14,767 bases of DNA from Gemmatimonadota bacterium (GTDB lineage Bacteria > Gemmatimonadota > Gemmatimonadetes > Gemmatimonadales > GWC2-71-9), in assembly GCA_003221085.1 (NCBI GenBank), contig QHUD01000046.1:1-14767 (forward strand), written 5' to 3'. This document shows, piece after piece, positions 1 through 6,822 of the stretch. The notes beneath the pieces are model-generated. The model had not been told where the DNA came from. It did no database searches and saw nothing but the letters and a program-made list of their open reading frames with translations. Within the stretch, counting starts at the first letter, position 1; every line of letters begins with the position of its first letter. A program made the translations under genes and the position numbers.

Positions 1-2
1 GG

Positions 3-449
3 GCGGCGGTCGTCGTGGCCGGTGCGGCCGGCGTCCGGCCCGCAGCGGCGCAACTGCCGGACGGACCGGGGAGGAGCGAGACGGTCAAGGTGTGCTCGCA
101 GTGTCATGCCCCCGAAGTGGTGATGACCATCCGTCAGGATCGCGCGGGCTGGGCAGCCACACTGCGGAAGATGATCGCGCTCGGCGCCAAGGGGACGGAC
201 GAGGAGCTGGGGGCGGCGCTCGAGTATCTGGCGGCGCATTTCCCGGCCGACGAGCTTCTGCGGATCAACGTGAACACGGCGACGGCGATCGAACTGGAAA
301 GCAGACTGACCCTGAGACGCTCGCAGGCTGCGGCGATCATCGCGTACCGCTCGCAGCACGGCAATTTCACGTCCCTGGAGGACCTGAAGAAGGTGCCGGG
401 TCTCGATCCCGCGACCATCGACGCCAAGAAGGATCGCCTGGCGTTTTGA
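3..449 (+). CDS. Exported c-type cytochrome with ComEA-like helix-hairpin-helix tail (5' partial)
   Basis: The reading frame is open to the left edge, so the true start lies outside the window. The first visible residues (AAVVVAGAAG, then PAAAQ) look like the end of a signal peptide with cleavage after AAA. One heme-binding CxxCH motif (CSQCH) is encoded at 93-107. A helical segment follows, and the C-terminal half reads as a helix-hairpin-helix pair: INVNTATAIELES, then IIAYRSQHGNFTSLEDLKKV and PGLDPATI. HhH domains usually bind DNA, but when joined to an exported single-heme cytochrome the fold may serve in protein contact instead. The stop is 12 nt before pabA, which suggests co-transcription. 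A role in periplasmic electron transfer is inferred from the heme motif and the nearby methanol genes. A GTG at 15 could serve as a start only if the signal peptide were cut short, so I prefer an upstream start. Confidence 0.75.
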   Translation, partial: AAVVVAGAAGVRPAAAQLPDGPGRSETVKVCSQCHAPEVVMTIRQDRAGWAATLRKMIALGAKGTDEELGAALEYLAAHFPADELLRINVNTATAIELESRLTLRRSQAAAIIAYRSQHGNFTSLEDLKKVPGLDPATIDAKKDRLAF

Positions 450-461
450 CCGCGTGAACCC

Positions 462-1142
462 ATGATCCTGCTGATCGACAACTACGACTCCTTCGTCTAC
501 AACCTGGCCCGCTACGTCCGCGAGCTGGGCGAGGAAACCGTCGTACGACGGCACGACGCTACGTCGTACGAGGAAATCGAGACGTTGCGCCCGTCCCACA
601 TCATCATCTCACCGGGCCCGTGCTCGCCGGGGGAGGCGGGGATCTCCACGGACGTCGTGCGGCGGTTCGGCCCGACGATCCCCATCCTCGGCGTCTGCCT
701 CGGTCACCAGTGTATCGGGGCGGCGTACGGCGCCGGCATCGTTCGCGCCGGGCATCCGATGCACGGGAAGGCGTCGTGGATCCACCACGACGGGCGCGGC
801 CTGTTCGCGGGTCTCCCGAACCCGTTCCCGGCGGCGCGGTACCACTCGCTCGTCATCTCCCGCGCGGACCTTCCCGCCGAGCTGCGCGTGACTGCCAGCG
901 CCGAGGACGGAGAGATCATGGCGGTGGAGCACGCGCGCCACCCGGTGATCGGCGTGCAATTTCATCCTGAGTCCGTGCTCACCCGGTATGGCTACGTGCT
1001 CCTCGACCGTTTCCTGCACGGCACGGGCACGCGGCTCGAGGATCTGCCGAGCCGCGCCGACGGCGTCGGAGCCACGAGCGCCGCGCCACCCGGCCCTGCC
1101 ACCCCCGCCGTCATTCCGCCGCCGGTTGCGCTGGTCCGGTGA
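462..1142 (+). CDS. pabA: Aminodeoxychorismate/anthranilate synthase, glutamine amidotransferase subunit
   Basis: This is a class I glutamine amidotransferase that releases ammonia from glutamine for a chorismate-using partner (PabB or TrpE). The start ILLIDNYDSFVYNLARY is diagnostic of the PabA/TrpG family. The oxyanion loop SPGPCSPGEAG lies at residues 50-60, the nucleophile is Cys79 in GVCLGHQ, and His168 and Glu170 (HPES) complete the triad. The 226 aa exceed the usual 190-200 because of a Pro/Ala-rich tail of about 30 residues after the last helix. Sequence alone does not separate PabA from TrpG, and many bacteria use one protein for both. The next two genes belong to methanopterin synthesis, which consumes p-aminobenzoate, so PabA is favoured. 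No PabB is visible; it may lie just left of the window. The stop overlaps the GTG start of the DUF447 gene, suggesting translational coupling. Confidence 0.9.
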   Translation: MILLIDNYDSFVYNLARYVRELGEETVVRRHDATSYEEIETLRPSHIIISPGPCSPGEAGISTDVVRRFGPTIPILGVCLGHQCIGAAYGAGIVRAGHPMHGKASWIHHDGRGLFAGLPNPFPAARYHSLVISRADLPAELRVTASAEDGEIMAVEHARHPVIGVQFHPESVLTRYGYVLLDRFLHGTGTRLEDLPSRADGVGATSAAPPGPATPAVIPPPVALVR

Positions 1143-1702
1143 TCATCGAGTCCGTGCTGACGACGATGGACGCCCGCGGGGCGATCAACTTCGCCCCCAT
1201 GGGCGTGGAGTGGGGAGAAGAAGAGATCGTGATCAAGCCGTTCCTCGAGACCACGACCTTCAGGAACCTCGAGGCAACGCGGGTCGCCGTGGTCAACCTC
1301 ACGGACGACGTGATGGTGTTCGCGCAGGGCGCGATCGCGAACGTCCAGTTTCCGGCGATTCCCGCTGCCGTGGTGCGCGGTGTGGTGCTCGAAGCAGCCT
1401 GCTCGTGGCGCGAGGTCGAAGTGCGCGCGCTGGACGCGACGCCGCCCCGGGCACGAATCGTGACTCGGGTCGTGCACCGCGGCGTGCGCCGCGAGTTCCT
1501 GGGCTTCAACCGCGCCCGGCACGCGGTGCTCGAGGCCGCGATCCTCGCGACCCGCACCCACCTCCTGCCCGCGGACGAGATCGGCGCCGAGTTTGCGCGA
1601 CTCCAGGTGATCGTGGACAAGACGGCCGGGCCGCGCGAGCGGGAAGCGATGGCGGTGCTGACCGATTATGTCCGCGCCGCCCGGGAGGCCGCGCACGCAT
1701 GA
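1139..1702 (+). CDS. DUF447 family protein associated with tetrahydromethanopterin genes
   Basis: The 187-aa product matches the DUF447 family in length and in the opening pattern IIESVLTTMDARGAINFAP, followed by KPFLETTTFRNL and VNLTDDVMVFA. From general knowledge, this family has a flavin-reductase-like split-barrel fold and occurs in methanogens and in bacteria that carry the H4MPT C1 pathway. Its exact reaction is not something I can state from sequence. The GTG start sits inside the pabA stop (GTGA), and its own stop overlaps the ATG of mptG (ATGA), so the three genes form one tightly coupled unit. No signal peptide or membrane segment is visible, so the protein is likely cytoplasmic. 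It is intact, with no sign of frameshift. Confidence 0.85.
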   Translation: MIIESVLTTMDARGAINFAPMGVEWGEEEIVIKPFLETTTFRNLEATRVAVVNLTDDVMVFAQGAIANVQFPAIPAAVVRGVVLEAACSWREVEVRALDATPPRARIVTRVVHRGVRREFLGFNRARHAVLEAAILATRTHLLPADEIGAEFARLQVIVDKTAGPREREAMAVLTDYVRAAREAAHA

Positions 1703-2596
1703 GCGAGGCCGTATTCGTCGAGGCGCCGGCGCGGCTGCATTTCGGCGTGCTCGACCTGCGGGGCGACCTGGGGCGGCGCTTCGGCGGGATCGGCGCGGCG
1801 GCGCCTGCTCCGTCCCTCCTGCTCGAGGCGCGTCCCGCCGGGGAGCTCAAGGCCGAAGGACCCGACGCGGCCCGAGCGCTCGAGTTCGCACGGCGGTTCG
1901 CACGGCACCACGGCCTGGACCTACGGCTCCACTTCTGCCTGCATCGGTCGATTCCTGCGCACGCAGGGCTCGGCTCGGGTACGCAGCTCGCGCTGGCGGT
2001 GGCGCGCGCGAGCGCCGAGCTGTCGGGGCTGCCCACGGACGTGACTGCCTTGGCGCGCGCGGTGGAGCGGGGGCGCCGATCGCGTCGCCCCGCTGCTGGC
2101 GCGGCTCCCGTTCCCCGACGAGTGGTGCGCGATCGTCGCCGTCCCGCGGGGCAAGCCCGGACTCGCGGGCGACGACGAGGCGGCGGCGTTCGCCCGGCTC
2201 CCGTCCCCCAGCGCGCGGGATGTCGAGCGGGTTTCGCATCTGGTCTTGATGCAGCTTCTCCCCGCGCTCGCCGAGGCCGATTTGGCAGGGTTTGGGACCG
2301 CGCTCGGTGAGGTCCAGCGCATCACGGGCGGCTGGTTCGCGTCCGCCCAAGGGGGGGTGTTCGCCCCAGGCGAGACGGGGGAGCTCGTCGAGCGGCTGCG
2401 CGGCTGGGGGGCGGTGGGGGTGGGGCAGAGCTCATGGGGACCCGCCGTCTACGGCATTGTGGGGGATGCGGGCGCGGCGCAGGCGTTGGCCGAGCGGGTG
2501 CGTGGGGTCATGGGCCCGGGCGGGAGCGTATACCAAGGGGGGTTCAGCGTGGGTGGGGCGCGAGTGTCGCGCGGGGCCGAACACGTTGCAAGCTGA
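1699..2596 (+). pseudogene. mptG: Beta-ribofuranosylaminobenzene 5'-phosphate (beta-RFAP) synthase, disrupted by internal loss and frameshift
   Basis: Beta-RFAP synthase joins p-aminobenzoate to PRPP with loss of CO2 and pyrophosphate, the first committed step of methanopterin synthesis. The first frame (1699 to about 2082) has the family start VEAPARLHFGVLDL, the RRFGGIG segment and the GHMP-like IPAHAGLGSGTQLALAVARA, and runs to LARAVERGRRS. The C-terminal half continues in another frame from about 2069 (GADRVAPLLARLPFPDEW) through GGWFASAQGGVF to the stop at 2594-2596. The span is 898 nt, one more than a multiple of three. About 25-28 codons normally found between RGRRS and DRVAPL, including a GGFxVDGG-like segment, are absent. 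The sequence GGGGCGCCG at the join could be read as either side, so a deletion at short homology, a strain-mixed assembly or a base-calling loss are all possible. As written it would not yield a working enzyme. Confidence 0.82.
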
Positions 2597-2618
2597 AAGC
2601 CGGGTTTGTCCAGCCTGA

Positions 2619-2647
2619 TTGACAGTGGCCTGCACCGGGGATATAAC
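2619..2647 (+). promoter_or_regulatory. Sigma70-type promoter for xoxF with overlapping inverted repeats
   Basis: The -35 box TTGACA (2619-2624) matches the consensus exactly and is separated by 17 bp from the -10 box TATAAC (2642-2647). Transcription should start near 2653-2655, giving a leader of about 155 nt. Two inverted repeats overlay the promoter: GGGGATA (2637-2643) with TATCCCC (2650-2656), and CACCGGG (2633-2639) with CCCGGTG (2666-2672). Either could be an operator; which one, if any, is used cannot be told from sequence. The promoter separates xoxF from the H4MPT genes upstream, so xoxF can be expressed on its own. Confidence 0.72.
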
Positions 2648-2654
2648 CCTATCC

Positions 2655-2810
2655 CCAGCAGCAGTCCCGGTGTGGAGGAGTCGACGATGGTTGTCGCCTG
2701 TCGGGAACGCGGGCCACCGGACCTCGTGCGGGTCTCCGGATTCTGACAGGCAAGAGATGCGTGGGCCGGTTTTTTTCACACCCTCATCCTCAACATGAGG
2801 TCAGTCAGCT
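2655..2810 (+). promoter_or_regulatory. Structured 5' leader of xoxF and its ribosome binding site
   Basis: This leader of about 155 nt holds a paired element: GCCTGTC (2696-2702) pairs with GACAGGC (2745-2751), and the helix extends inward by four more pairs, including G-T wobbles, through 2703-2706 with 2741-2744. Inside lies a smaller hairpin, CCGGA (2717-2721) with TCCGG (2735-2739). A run of seven T (2770-2776) follows about 20 nt downstream, too far to make a standard terminator with the main helix. A GAGG ribosome binding site (2797-2800) stands 10 nt before the ATG. It resembles no riboswitch class that I recognise. Control of xoxF at the RNA level is a suggestion only. Confidence 0.4.
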
Positions 2811-4580
2811 ATGAACCGATTCAAACTGTGGTCCGGTGGACTCGCGGCGAGCCTGATGGTGCTCGTCACAGCGTCCGCCGTCGCCCAGGGCACGACGGGA
2901 GAGTGGACGATGACGGGTCGGACTCCCGACCTGCAGCGTTACAGCCCGCTTGCCCAAATCAACAAGGCGAACGTGAAGAACCTCAAAGCCGCCTGGACGT
3001 TCTCGACCGGCGTTCTGAACGGGCATGAAGGGAACCCGCTGGTCATCGGCACGGTGATGTACGTGCACAGCGCGTTCCCGAACATCGTGTTTGCGCTCGA
3101 CCTGACGAAGGAAGGCGCACCGATGATCTGGAAGCACGTTCCGGCCCAGCCGCCAGAGGCGAAGCCGATCGCGTGCTGCGATCTGGTGAACCGAGGCCTC
3201 GCCTACCATCCGAGCGGCAAGCTGTTCATCGAGCTGCTCGCCGGCGATCTGCTGGCGCTGGATGCGAAGACGGGCAAGCAGCTGTGGCGCGTGCCGAACG
3301 CCGATTACAAGACCGGCTCGACCATGACGAATGCGCCGATCGTGATCAAAGACATCGTGATCGCGGGCATCTCGGGTGGTGAGTTCGGCGTGCGCGGTCG
3401 CGTGACGGCGTACGACGTGAACAGCGGCAAGGAAGTGTGGCGCGCGTATTCTACGGGCCCGGACGCCGACGTGAAGATCGTCGGCGACGCCAACCCGAAC
3501 TATGCGTCGCACCGCGGCAAGGACCTCGGCGTCAGCACTTGGCAGGGCGACGAGTGGCAGCACGGCGGCGGGACCACGTGGGGCTGGTACTCCTACGATC
3601 CGACGCTGAACCTGTTCTACTACAGCTCGGGCAACCCGGGGACGTGGAACCCCGATCAGCGGCCCGGCGACAACAAGTGGTCCATGACGATCTTCGCCCG
3701 TAACCCGGACAACGGGGAGGCGAAGTGGGCGTACCAGATGACGCCGCACGACGAGTGGGACTATGATGGCGTCAACGAGAACGTCCTGGTCGACCTGACG
3801 GTCGGTGGGAAGCCGGTGAAGGCGCTGGTGCACTTCGACCGCAACGGCTTCGGTTACACCCTCGATCGGACGAACGGCAAGGTGCTCGTGGCCGAGCCCT
3901 TCGGCCCGGTCAACTGGGCGTCCAAGATCGATCTCTCGACGGGGCTTCCGGTCCGGAACGCGCAGTACGGGACGACTTCGAAGAAGAATACCGAGGGTAT
4001 TTGTCCCGCCGCGATCGGCTTCAAGGATCAGCAGCCATCCGCCTTCTCTCCGCAGACCAAGCTCTTCTACGTCCCGACCAACAACATCTGCATGGATTAC
4101 GAGGGCGTAGAGGTGAAGTACTCGGCCGGCCAGCCGTACGTCGGCGCGATCGTGCGCATGTTCCCGGGCCCGGGCGGTAACCGCGGCCGGTTCATCGCAT
4201 GGGATCCGACCACCGGGAAGGTCAAGTGGGAGGTCAAGGAGAACCTGGCAGCCTACGGCGGCGCGCTGGCAACGGCGTCGGGCATCGTGTTCTACGGCAC
4301 GATGGAAGGCTGGCTGAAGGCGGTCGATGCGACCACCGGCACCCTGCTGTGGAAGTTCAAGACACCCTCCGGGATCATCGGCAACCCGATGACCTACCTG
4401 GGGCCCGACGGCAAGCAGTACGTCGCCGTGCTCTCCGGAGTCGGTGGCTGGGCCGGAGCCGGTGTAGCACTCGGCATCGGCCCCGAGGATCCGACCGCCG
4501 CGCTCGGCGCGATCGGGGCCTTCGGTGACTACATCAACATCAGCAACGCGGGCGGCACGCTGCTCGTGTTCGGGTTGTAA
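2811..4580 (+). CDS. xoxF: PQQ- and lanthanide-dependent methanol dehydrogenase, XoxF type
   Basis: This periplasmic quinoprotein oxidises methanol, passing electrons to a cytochrome c. The 589-aa length fits the family. A signal peptide spans residues 1-25 with cleavage near AVA-Q. The adjacent Cys122-Cys123 pair is the disulfide ring of PQQ alcohol dehydrogenases. Metal and PQQ ligands are visible as Glu191 (GGEFG), Asn275 (SSGNPGTW) and catalytic Asp317 (DEWDYDG). The key point is Asp319, two residues after the catalytic Asp. XoxF enzymes have Asp here to bind a lanthanide, whereas calcium-type MxaF has Ala. Repeated W-motif blades of the eight-bladed propeller run through the chain, for example AWTFSTG, GKQLWR and GTLLWKF. 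xoxJ and xoxG follow, completing the usual trio. I cannot assign a XoxF clade without a tree. Confidence 0.96.
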   Translation: MNRFKLWSGGLAASLMVLVTASAVAQGTTGEWTMTGRTPDLQRYSPLAQINKANVKNLKAAWTFSTGVLNGHEGNPLVIGTVMYVHSAFPNIVFALDLTKEGAPMIWKHVPAQPPEAKPIACCDLVNRGLAYHPSGKLFIELLAGDLLALDAKTGKQLWRVPNADYKTGSTMTNAPIVIKDIVIAGISGGEFGVRGRVTAYDVNSGKEVWRAYSTGPDADVKIVGDANPNYASHRGKDLGVSTWQGDEWQHGGGTTWGWYSYDPTLNLFYYSSGNPGTWNPDQRPGDNKWSMTIFARNPDNGEAKWAYQMTPHDEWDYDGVNENVLVDLTVGGKPVKALVHFDRNGFGYTLDRTNGKVLVAEPFGPVNWASKIDLSTGLPVRNAQYGTTSKKNTEGICPAAIGFKDQQPSAFSPQTKLFYVPTNNICMDYEGVEVKYSAGQPYVGAIVRMFPGPGGNRGRFIAWDPTTGKVKWEVKENLAAYGGALATASGIVFYGTMEGWLKAVDATTGTLLWKFKTPSGIIGNPMTYLGPDGKQYVAVLSGVGGWAGAGVALGIGPEDPTAALGAIGAFGDYINISNAGGTLLVFGL

Positions 4581-4623
4581 GCAGTCGAAGCGTAACACCA
4601 ATCGCAGTCGGCAGATGCGTCGA

Positions 4624-4663
4624 ACACCCGGTGCCGGAGCGAACGCGCTCCGGCACCGGGTGT
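4624..4663 (+). terminator. Large perfect hairpin after xoxF
   Basis: An 18-bp perfect inverted repeat (4624-4641 with 4646-4663) encloses a 4-nt loop. It lies 43 nt after the xoxF stop and 48 nt before the xoxJ start. There is no T tract behind it, so it is not a classical rho-independent terminator. It may slow or stop transcription on its own, or protect the 3' end of an xoxF message, letting xoxF be made in excess over xoxJ and xoxG. The choice between these is inference. Confidence 0.65.
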
Positions 4664-4711
4664 AGTACTTGGCCACCGCGTCACCTTCTGAAGGACCCGC
4701 ACGGAGCATGC

Positions 4712-5539
4712 ATGCATTCCACACGAAATAGGCTCGGGGCGGCGTTGCTCGTCGCCTGCGCCGGCGTGGCACTCATGGCCAGTGCGCAGGGCCGGGCGCC
4801 CTCGGACCTGCGGGTCTGCGCCGATCCGTACGACATGCCCTTCTCCAACAACCAGGAGGAGGGATTCGAAAACAAGATCGCCCACGTCGTCGCGCGGGAC
4901 CTCAACGCGACGGTGATCAATTACTGGTGGCCCAGCCGCCGCGGCGTGCTGCGAAACTCCATCCTCGGCGGATTCTGCGACGTCATGATCCAGGCCCCGG
5001 TGGGCTTCGACCCCGTGGCGACGACGAAGCCCTATTACCGGTCCACCTACTACTTCGTGTACCGCGCCGACCGCGGGCTCGGTCTGCGCTCGCTCGACGA
5101 CACGATCCTCAAGCACCTGAAGATCGGCGTGAACATGATCGGCTACGACTACACCAACACCCCCCCGGCGCACGCGCTCGGCTCCCGGGGCATCGTCGGC
5201 CTGGTCGGGTTCGGGAACTTCCTCAATCCCGATCCCATGGCTGATCACCCCGAAGACATCGTGCATGCCGTGGCGCGGGATTCGATCGCCGTAGCCATCG
5301 TGTGGGGACCCCTGGCGGGCTATTGGGTCAAGCGCGAGTCCGTCCCGCTCACCATGGTCGCGCTGCCGGACACCGACGCCGTCTCGGGGATGCGGTTCGC
5401 GTTCGACATGGCGATGGCCGTGCGGCACCGGGACAAGGCGCTCAAGGCCACGCTCGACTCGGTGATCGACCGCCGACGTCCGGAGATCACGGCGATCCTC
5501 GAGCAGTACAGTGTACCGATGATCCAGATGCGTCCGTAG
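4712..5539 (+). CDS. xoxJ: XoxJ/MxaJ-like periplasmic substrate-binding protein of the methanol dehydrogenase cluster
   Basis: The 275-aa product is a type II periplasmic-binding-fold protein of the quinoprotein-dehydrogenase-associated family (MxaJ/XoxJ). The mature start LRVCADPYDMPFSNNQEEGFENKIA is typical, as are WWPSRRGVLRNSI, GFCDVMI and the late IVWGPLAGYW. A signal peptide of about 24 residues (cleavage ASA-Q) directs it to the periplasm. The ATG at 4712 is chosen because an ACGGAG ribosome binding site ends 5 nt before it and the signal peptide starts there. The frame stays open upstream to 4631, but that part overlaps the hairpin after xoxF. XoxJ proteins are thought to help activate or assemble XoxF, perhaps with PQQ or metal. 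That role is family knowledge and is not fully settled. Confidence 0.9.
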   Translation: MHSTRNRLGAALLVACAGVALMASAQGRAPSDLRVCADPYDMPFSNNQEEGFENKIAHVVARDLNATVINYWWPSRRGVLRNSILGGFCDVMIQAPVGFDPVATTKPYYRSTYYFVYRADRGLGLRSLDDTILKHLKIGVNMIGYDYTNTPPAHALGSRGIVGLVGFGNFLNPDPMADHPEDIVHAVARDSIAVAIVWGPLAGYWVKRESVPLTMVALPDTDAVSGMRFAFDMAMAVRHRDKALKATLDSVIDRRRPEITAILEQYSVPMIQMRP

Positions 5540-5586
5540 CGGCGCTCGGCCGCCGGAAATCGTACAACCAACGAGGGGGACGGGAC

Positions 5587-6057
5587 GTGAGGACCAAGCA
5601 CTTCGTGCGGGGTGGCCTGGTCGGCGCCTGGATAACGGCCGCAGTCGCTATCGCGTGGGCGCCGCGCGGGGAGCACTCCGCCGCCGCGTTGGCCGCGCCG
5701 CGGGACACGATACGTGACAGCCTGCTGGTGTCGGATTCGATCTATCAGGGATGGAAGTGGTGGCACGTCTACTGCTTCCGCTGCCACGGCGAGGACGCGA
5801 TGCGTCCCATCCTTCCGAACGCGCCCGACCTCCGCTGGGCGGTAAGTCCCAACGGCGCCAATTTCCCGCGCGACAGTTTCTTCAACACCGCCTGGAACGG
5901 GCGTCCCACGAAGGGCATGCCCGCGTGGAACGTGCTGCTCGATTCCGCCGCCATACAAGAGGTCTACCTGTACGTGAAAGCCCGGAGCGACGGCTGGCTC
6001 AAGCCGGGACGGCCGCACCGGCTCTCCGACCTGCAGCAGAAAACCAAGAGTCCGTGA
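5587..6057 (+). CDS. xoxG: XoxG-like cytochrome c, electron acceptor of methanol dehydrogenase
   Basis: This is a 156-aa exported single-heme cytochrome c. It has an N-terminal signal segment (residues 1 to about 35, cleavage near ALA-A), the heme motif CFRCH with Cys63, Cys66 and His67, and a likely axial Met111 in KGMPAW. The GTG start at 5587 is supported by a GAGGGGG ribosome binding site 6-8 nt upstream and by the signal peptide beginning there. It follows xoxJ by 47 nt, and together with xoxF completes the F-J-G set, so the natural assignment is the electron acceptor of XoxF. Sequence similarity among XoxG proteins is low, so the name rests mainly on context and size. Its TGA stop overlaps the GTG start of the next gene. 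Confidence 0.8.
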   Translation: MRTKHFVRGGLVGAWITAAVAIAWAPRGEHSAAALAAPRDTIRDSLLVSDSIYQGWKWWHVYCFRCHGEDAMRPILPNAPDLRWAVSPNGANFPRDSFFNTAWNGRPTKGMPAWNVLLDSAAIQEVYLYVKARSDGWLKPGRPHRLSDLQQKTKSP

Positions 6058-6809
6058 CGGGTCGCGCCTGGATGCTGTCGGGGGTGGTCGTCGTCGTTCT
6101 CGTGGCGAGCGCCGCCCCCGAGACCGGGCGCGCCCAGGCGCCGGTCACCCGCGACCAGGTGCTCGCGGCTCTCGCCCGCGCCACCCCTCAGCATCCAGCC
6201 GACTTCACCGGGAAGGACCTCTCCGGGCTCGATCTCGCGGGCATCGATTTCAAGCGCGCCAACCTCACGAAGGCCCGTTTGGTGCGTGCCAATCTGGCGA
6301 AAGCACAGCTCTCGTCCGTCACGCTCACCGATGCCGTGGCGACCGAGGCCGACTTCACCGCAGCGAACCTGGACGTCGCCGTGGCCTATCGCGTCGACCT
6401 GCGGCGCGCCGTGCTGCGCGATGCCAGCATCTTCGCCGTCATCCTGTACGATGCCGATCTCTCCGACGCGGACCTCTCCGGCGCCCGCTTGATCGGGCCG
6501 ATGAACAACGCCAAGGCGCAGCGCACGAAGTTCATCAAGGCGAATCTGGGCGTGGACCCCGGCAACCAGGGGATGGGTATCATGCGCGTCGACGCCAGCA
6601 GCGTGGATTTCAGCGGCGCCGACCTGACCGGCGCGAACCTGCGCAAGGTGCTGCTGGTCCGCGCCGACCTCACCGGTGCCGATCTCACGGATGCCGACGT
6701 CACAGGCGCCGATCTGACCGGGGCGATCCTCAAGGGCATCAGGGGGCGCGACCGCCTCCGCGGGCTCGACAAGGCGTTGCACGTCGATCAGGCCATTTTC
6801 AACGACTGA
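6054..6809 (+). CDS. Exported pentapeptide-repeat protein
   Basis: The 251-aa product opens with a hydrophobic signal segment (VVVVVLVASAA, likely cleavage GRA-Q near residue 27), then a short helix. From about residue 50 it carries a long series of A(D/N)LxX repeats such as DLSGLDLAG, ADLSDADLSGARL and ADLTGADLTDADVTGADL. Such repeats form a right-handed four-sided beta-helix. A break near NLGVDPGNQGMGIMRVDASS interrupts the helix in the middle. The GTG start lies inside the xoxG stop (GTGA), so the two are translationally coupled. Most pentapeptide proteins have no known activity. One that is exported and coupled to a methanol-oxidation cytochrome may act as a periplasmic scaffold, which is inference. 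The frame is open far upstream, but that part overlaps xoxG and is not used. Confidence 0.85.
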   Translation: MTGRAWMLSGVVVVVLVASAAPETGRAQAPVTRDQVLAALARATPQHPADFTGKDLSGLDLAGIDFKRANLTKARLVRANLAKAQLSSVTLTDAVATEADFTAANLDVAVAYRVDLRRAVLRDASIFAVILYDADLSDADLSGARLIGPMNNAKAQRTKFIKANLGVDPGNQGMGIMRVDASSVDFSGADLTGANLRKVLLVRADLTGADLTDADVTGADLTGAILKGIRGRDRLRGLDKALHVDQAIFND

Positions 6810-6822
6810 CCCGGACGTTCTA

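Noticed and set aside
988..2310. A 440-codon plus-strand frame covering the DUF447 gene and the first part of mptG
   Set aside because: Only the part from 1699 to about 2082 carries family homology; the earlier part is out of frame with pabA and DUF447, and the later part is out of frame with mptG.
2696..2776. A rho-independent attenuator in the xoxF leader ending at the T7 run
   Set aside because: The main helix ends about 20 nt before the T run and no strong stem abuts it, so a terminator cannot be claimed.
2811..4580. Reading the dehydrogenase as calcium-type MxaF
   Set aside because: Asp319, two residues after the catalytic Asp, is the XoxF lanthanide ligand; MxaF has Ala there, and no mxaI-like small subunit follows.
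2805..4772. A 655-codon open frame on the minus strand opposite xoxF
   Set aside because: It mirrors the intact xoxF, has Arg/Val/His-rich composition typical of antisense frames at high GC, and shows no family motif.
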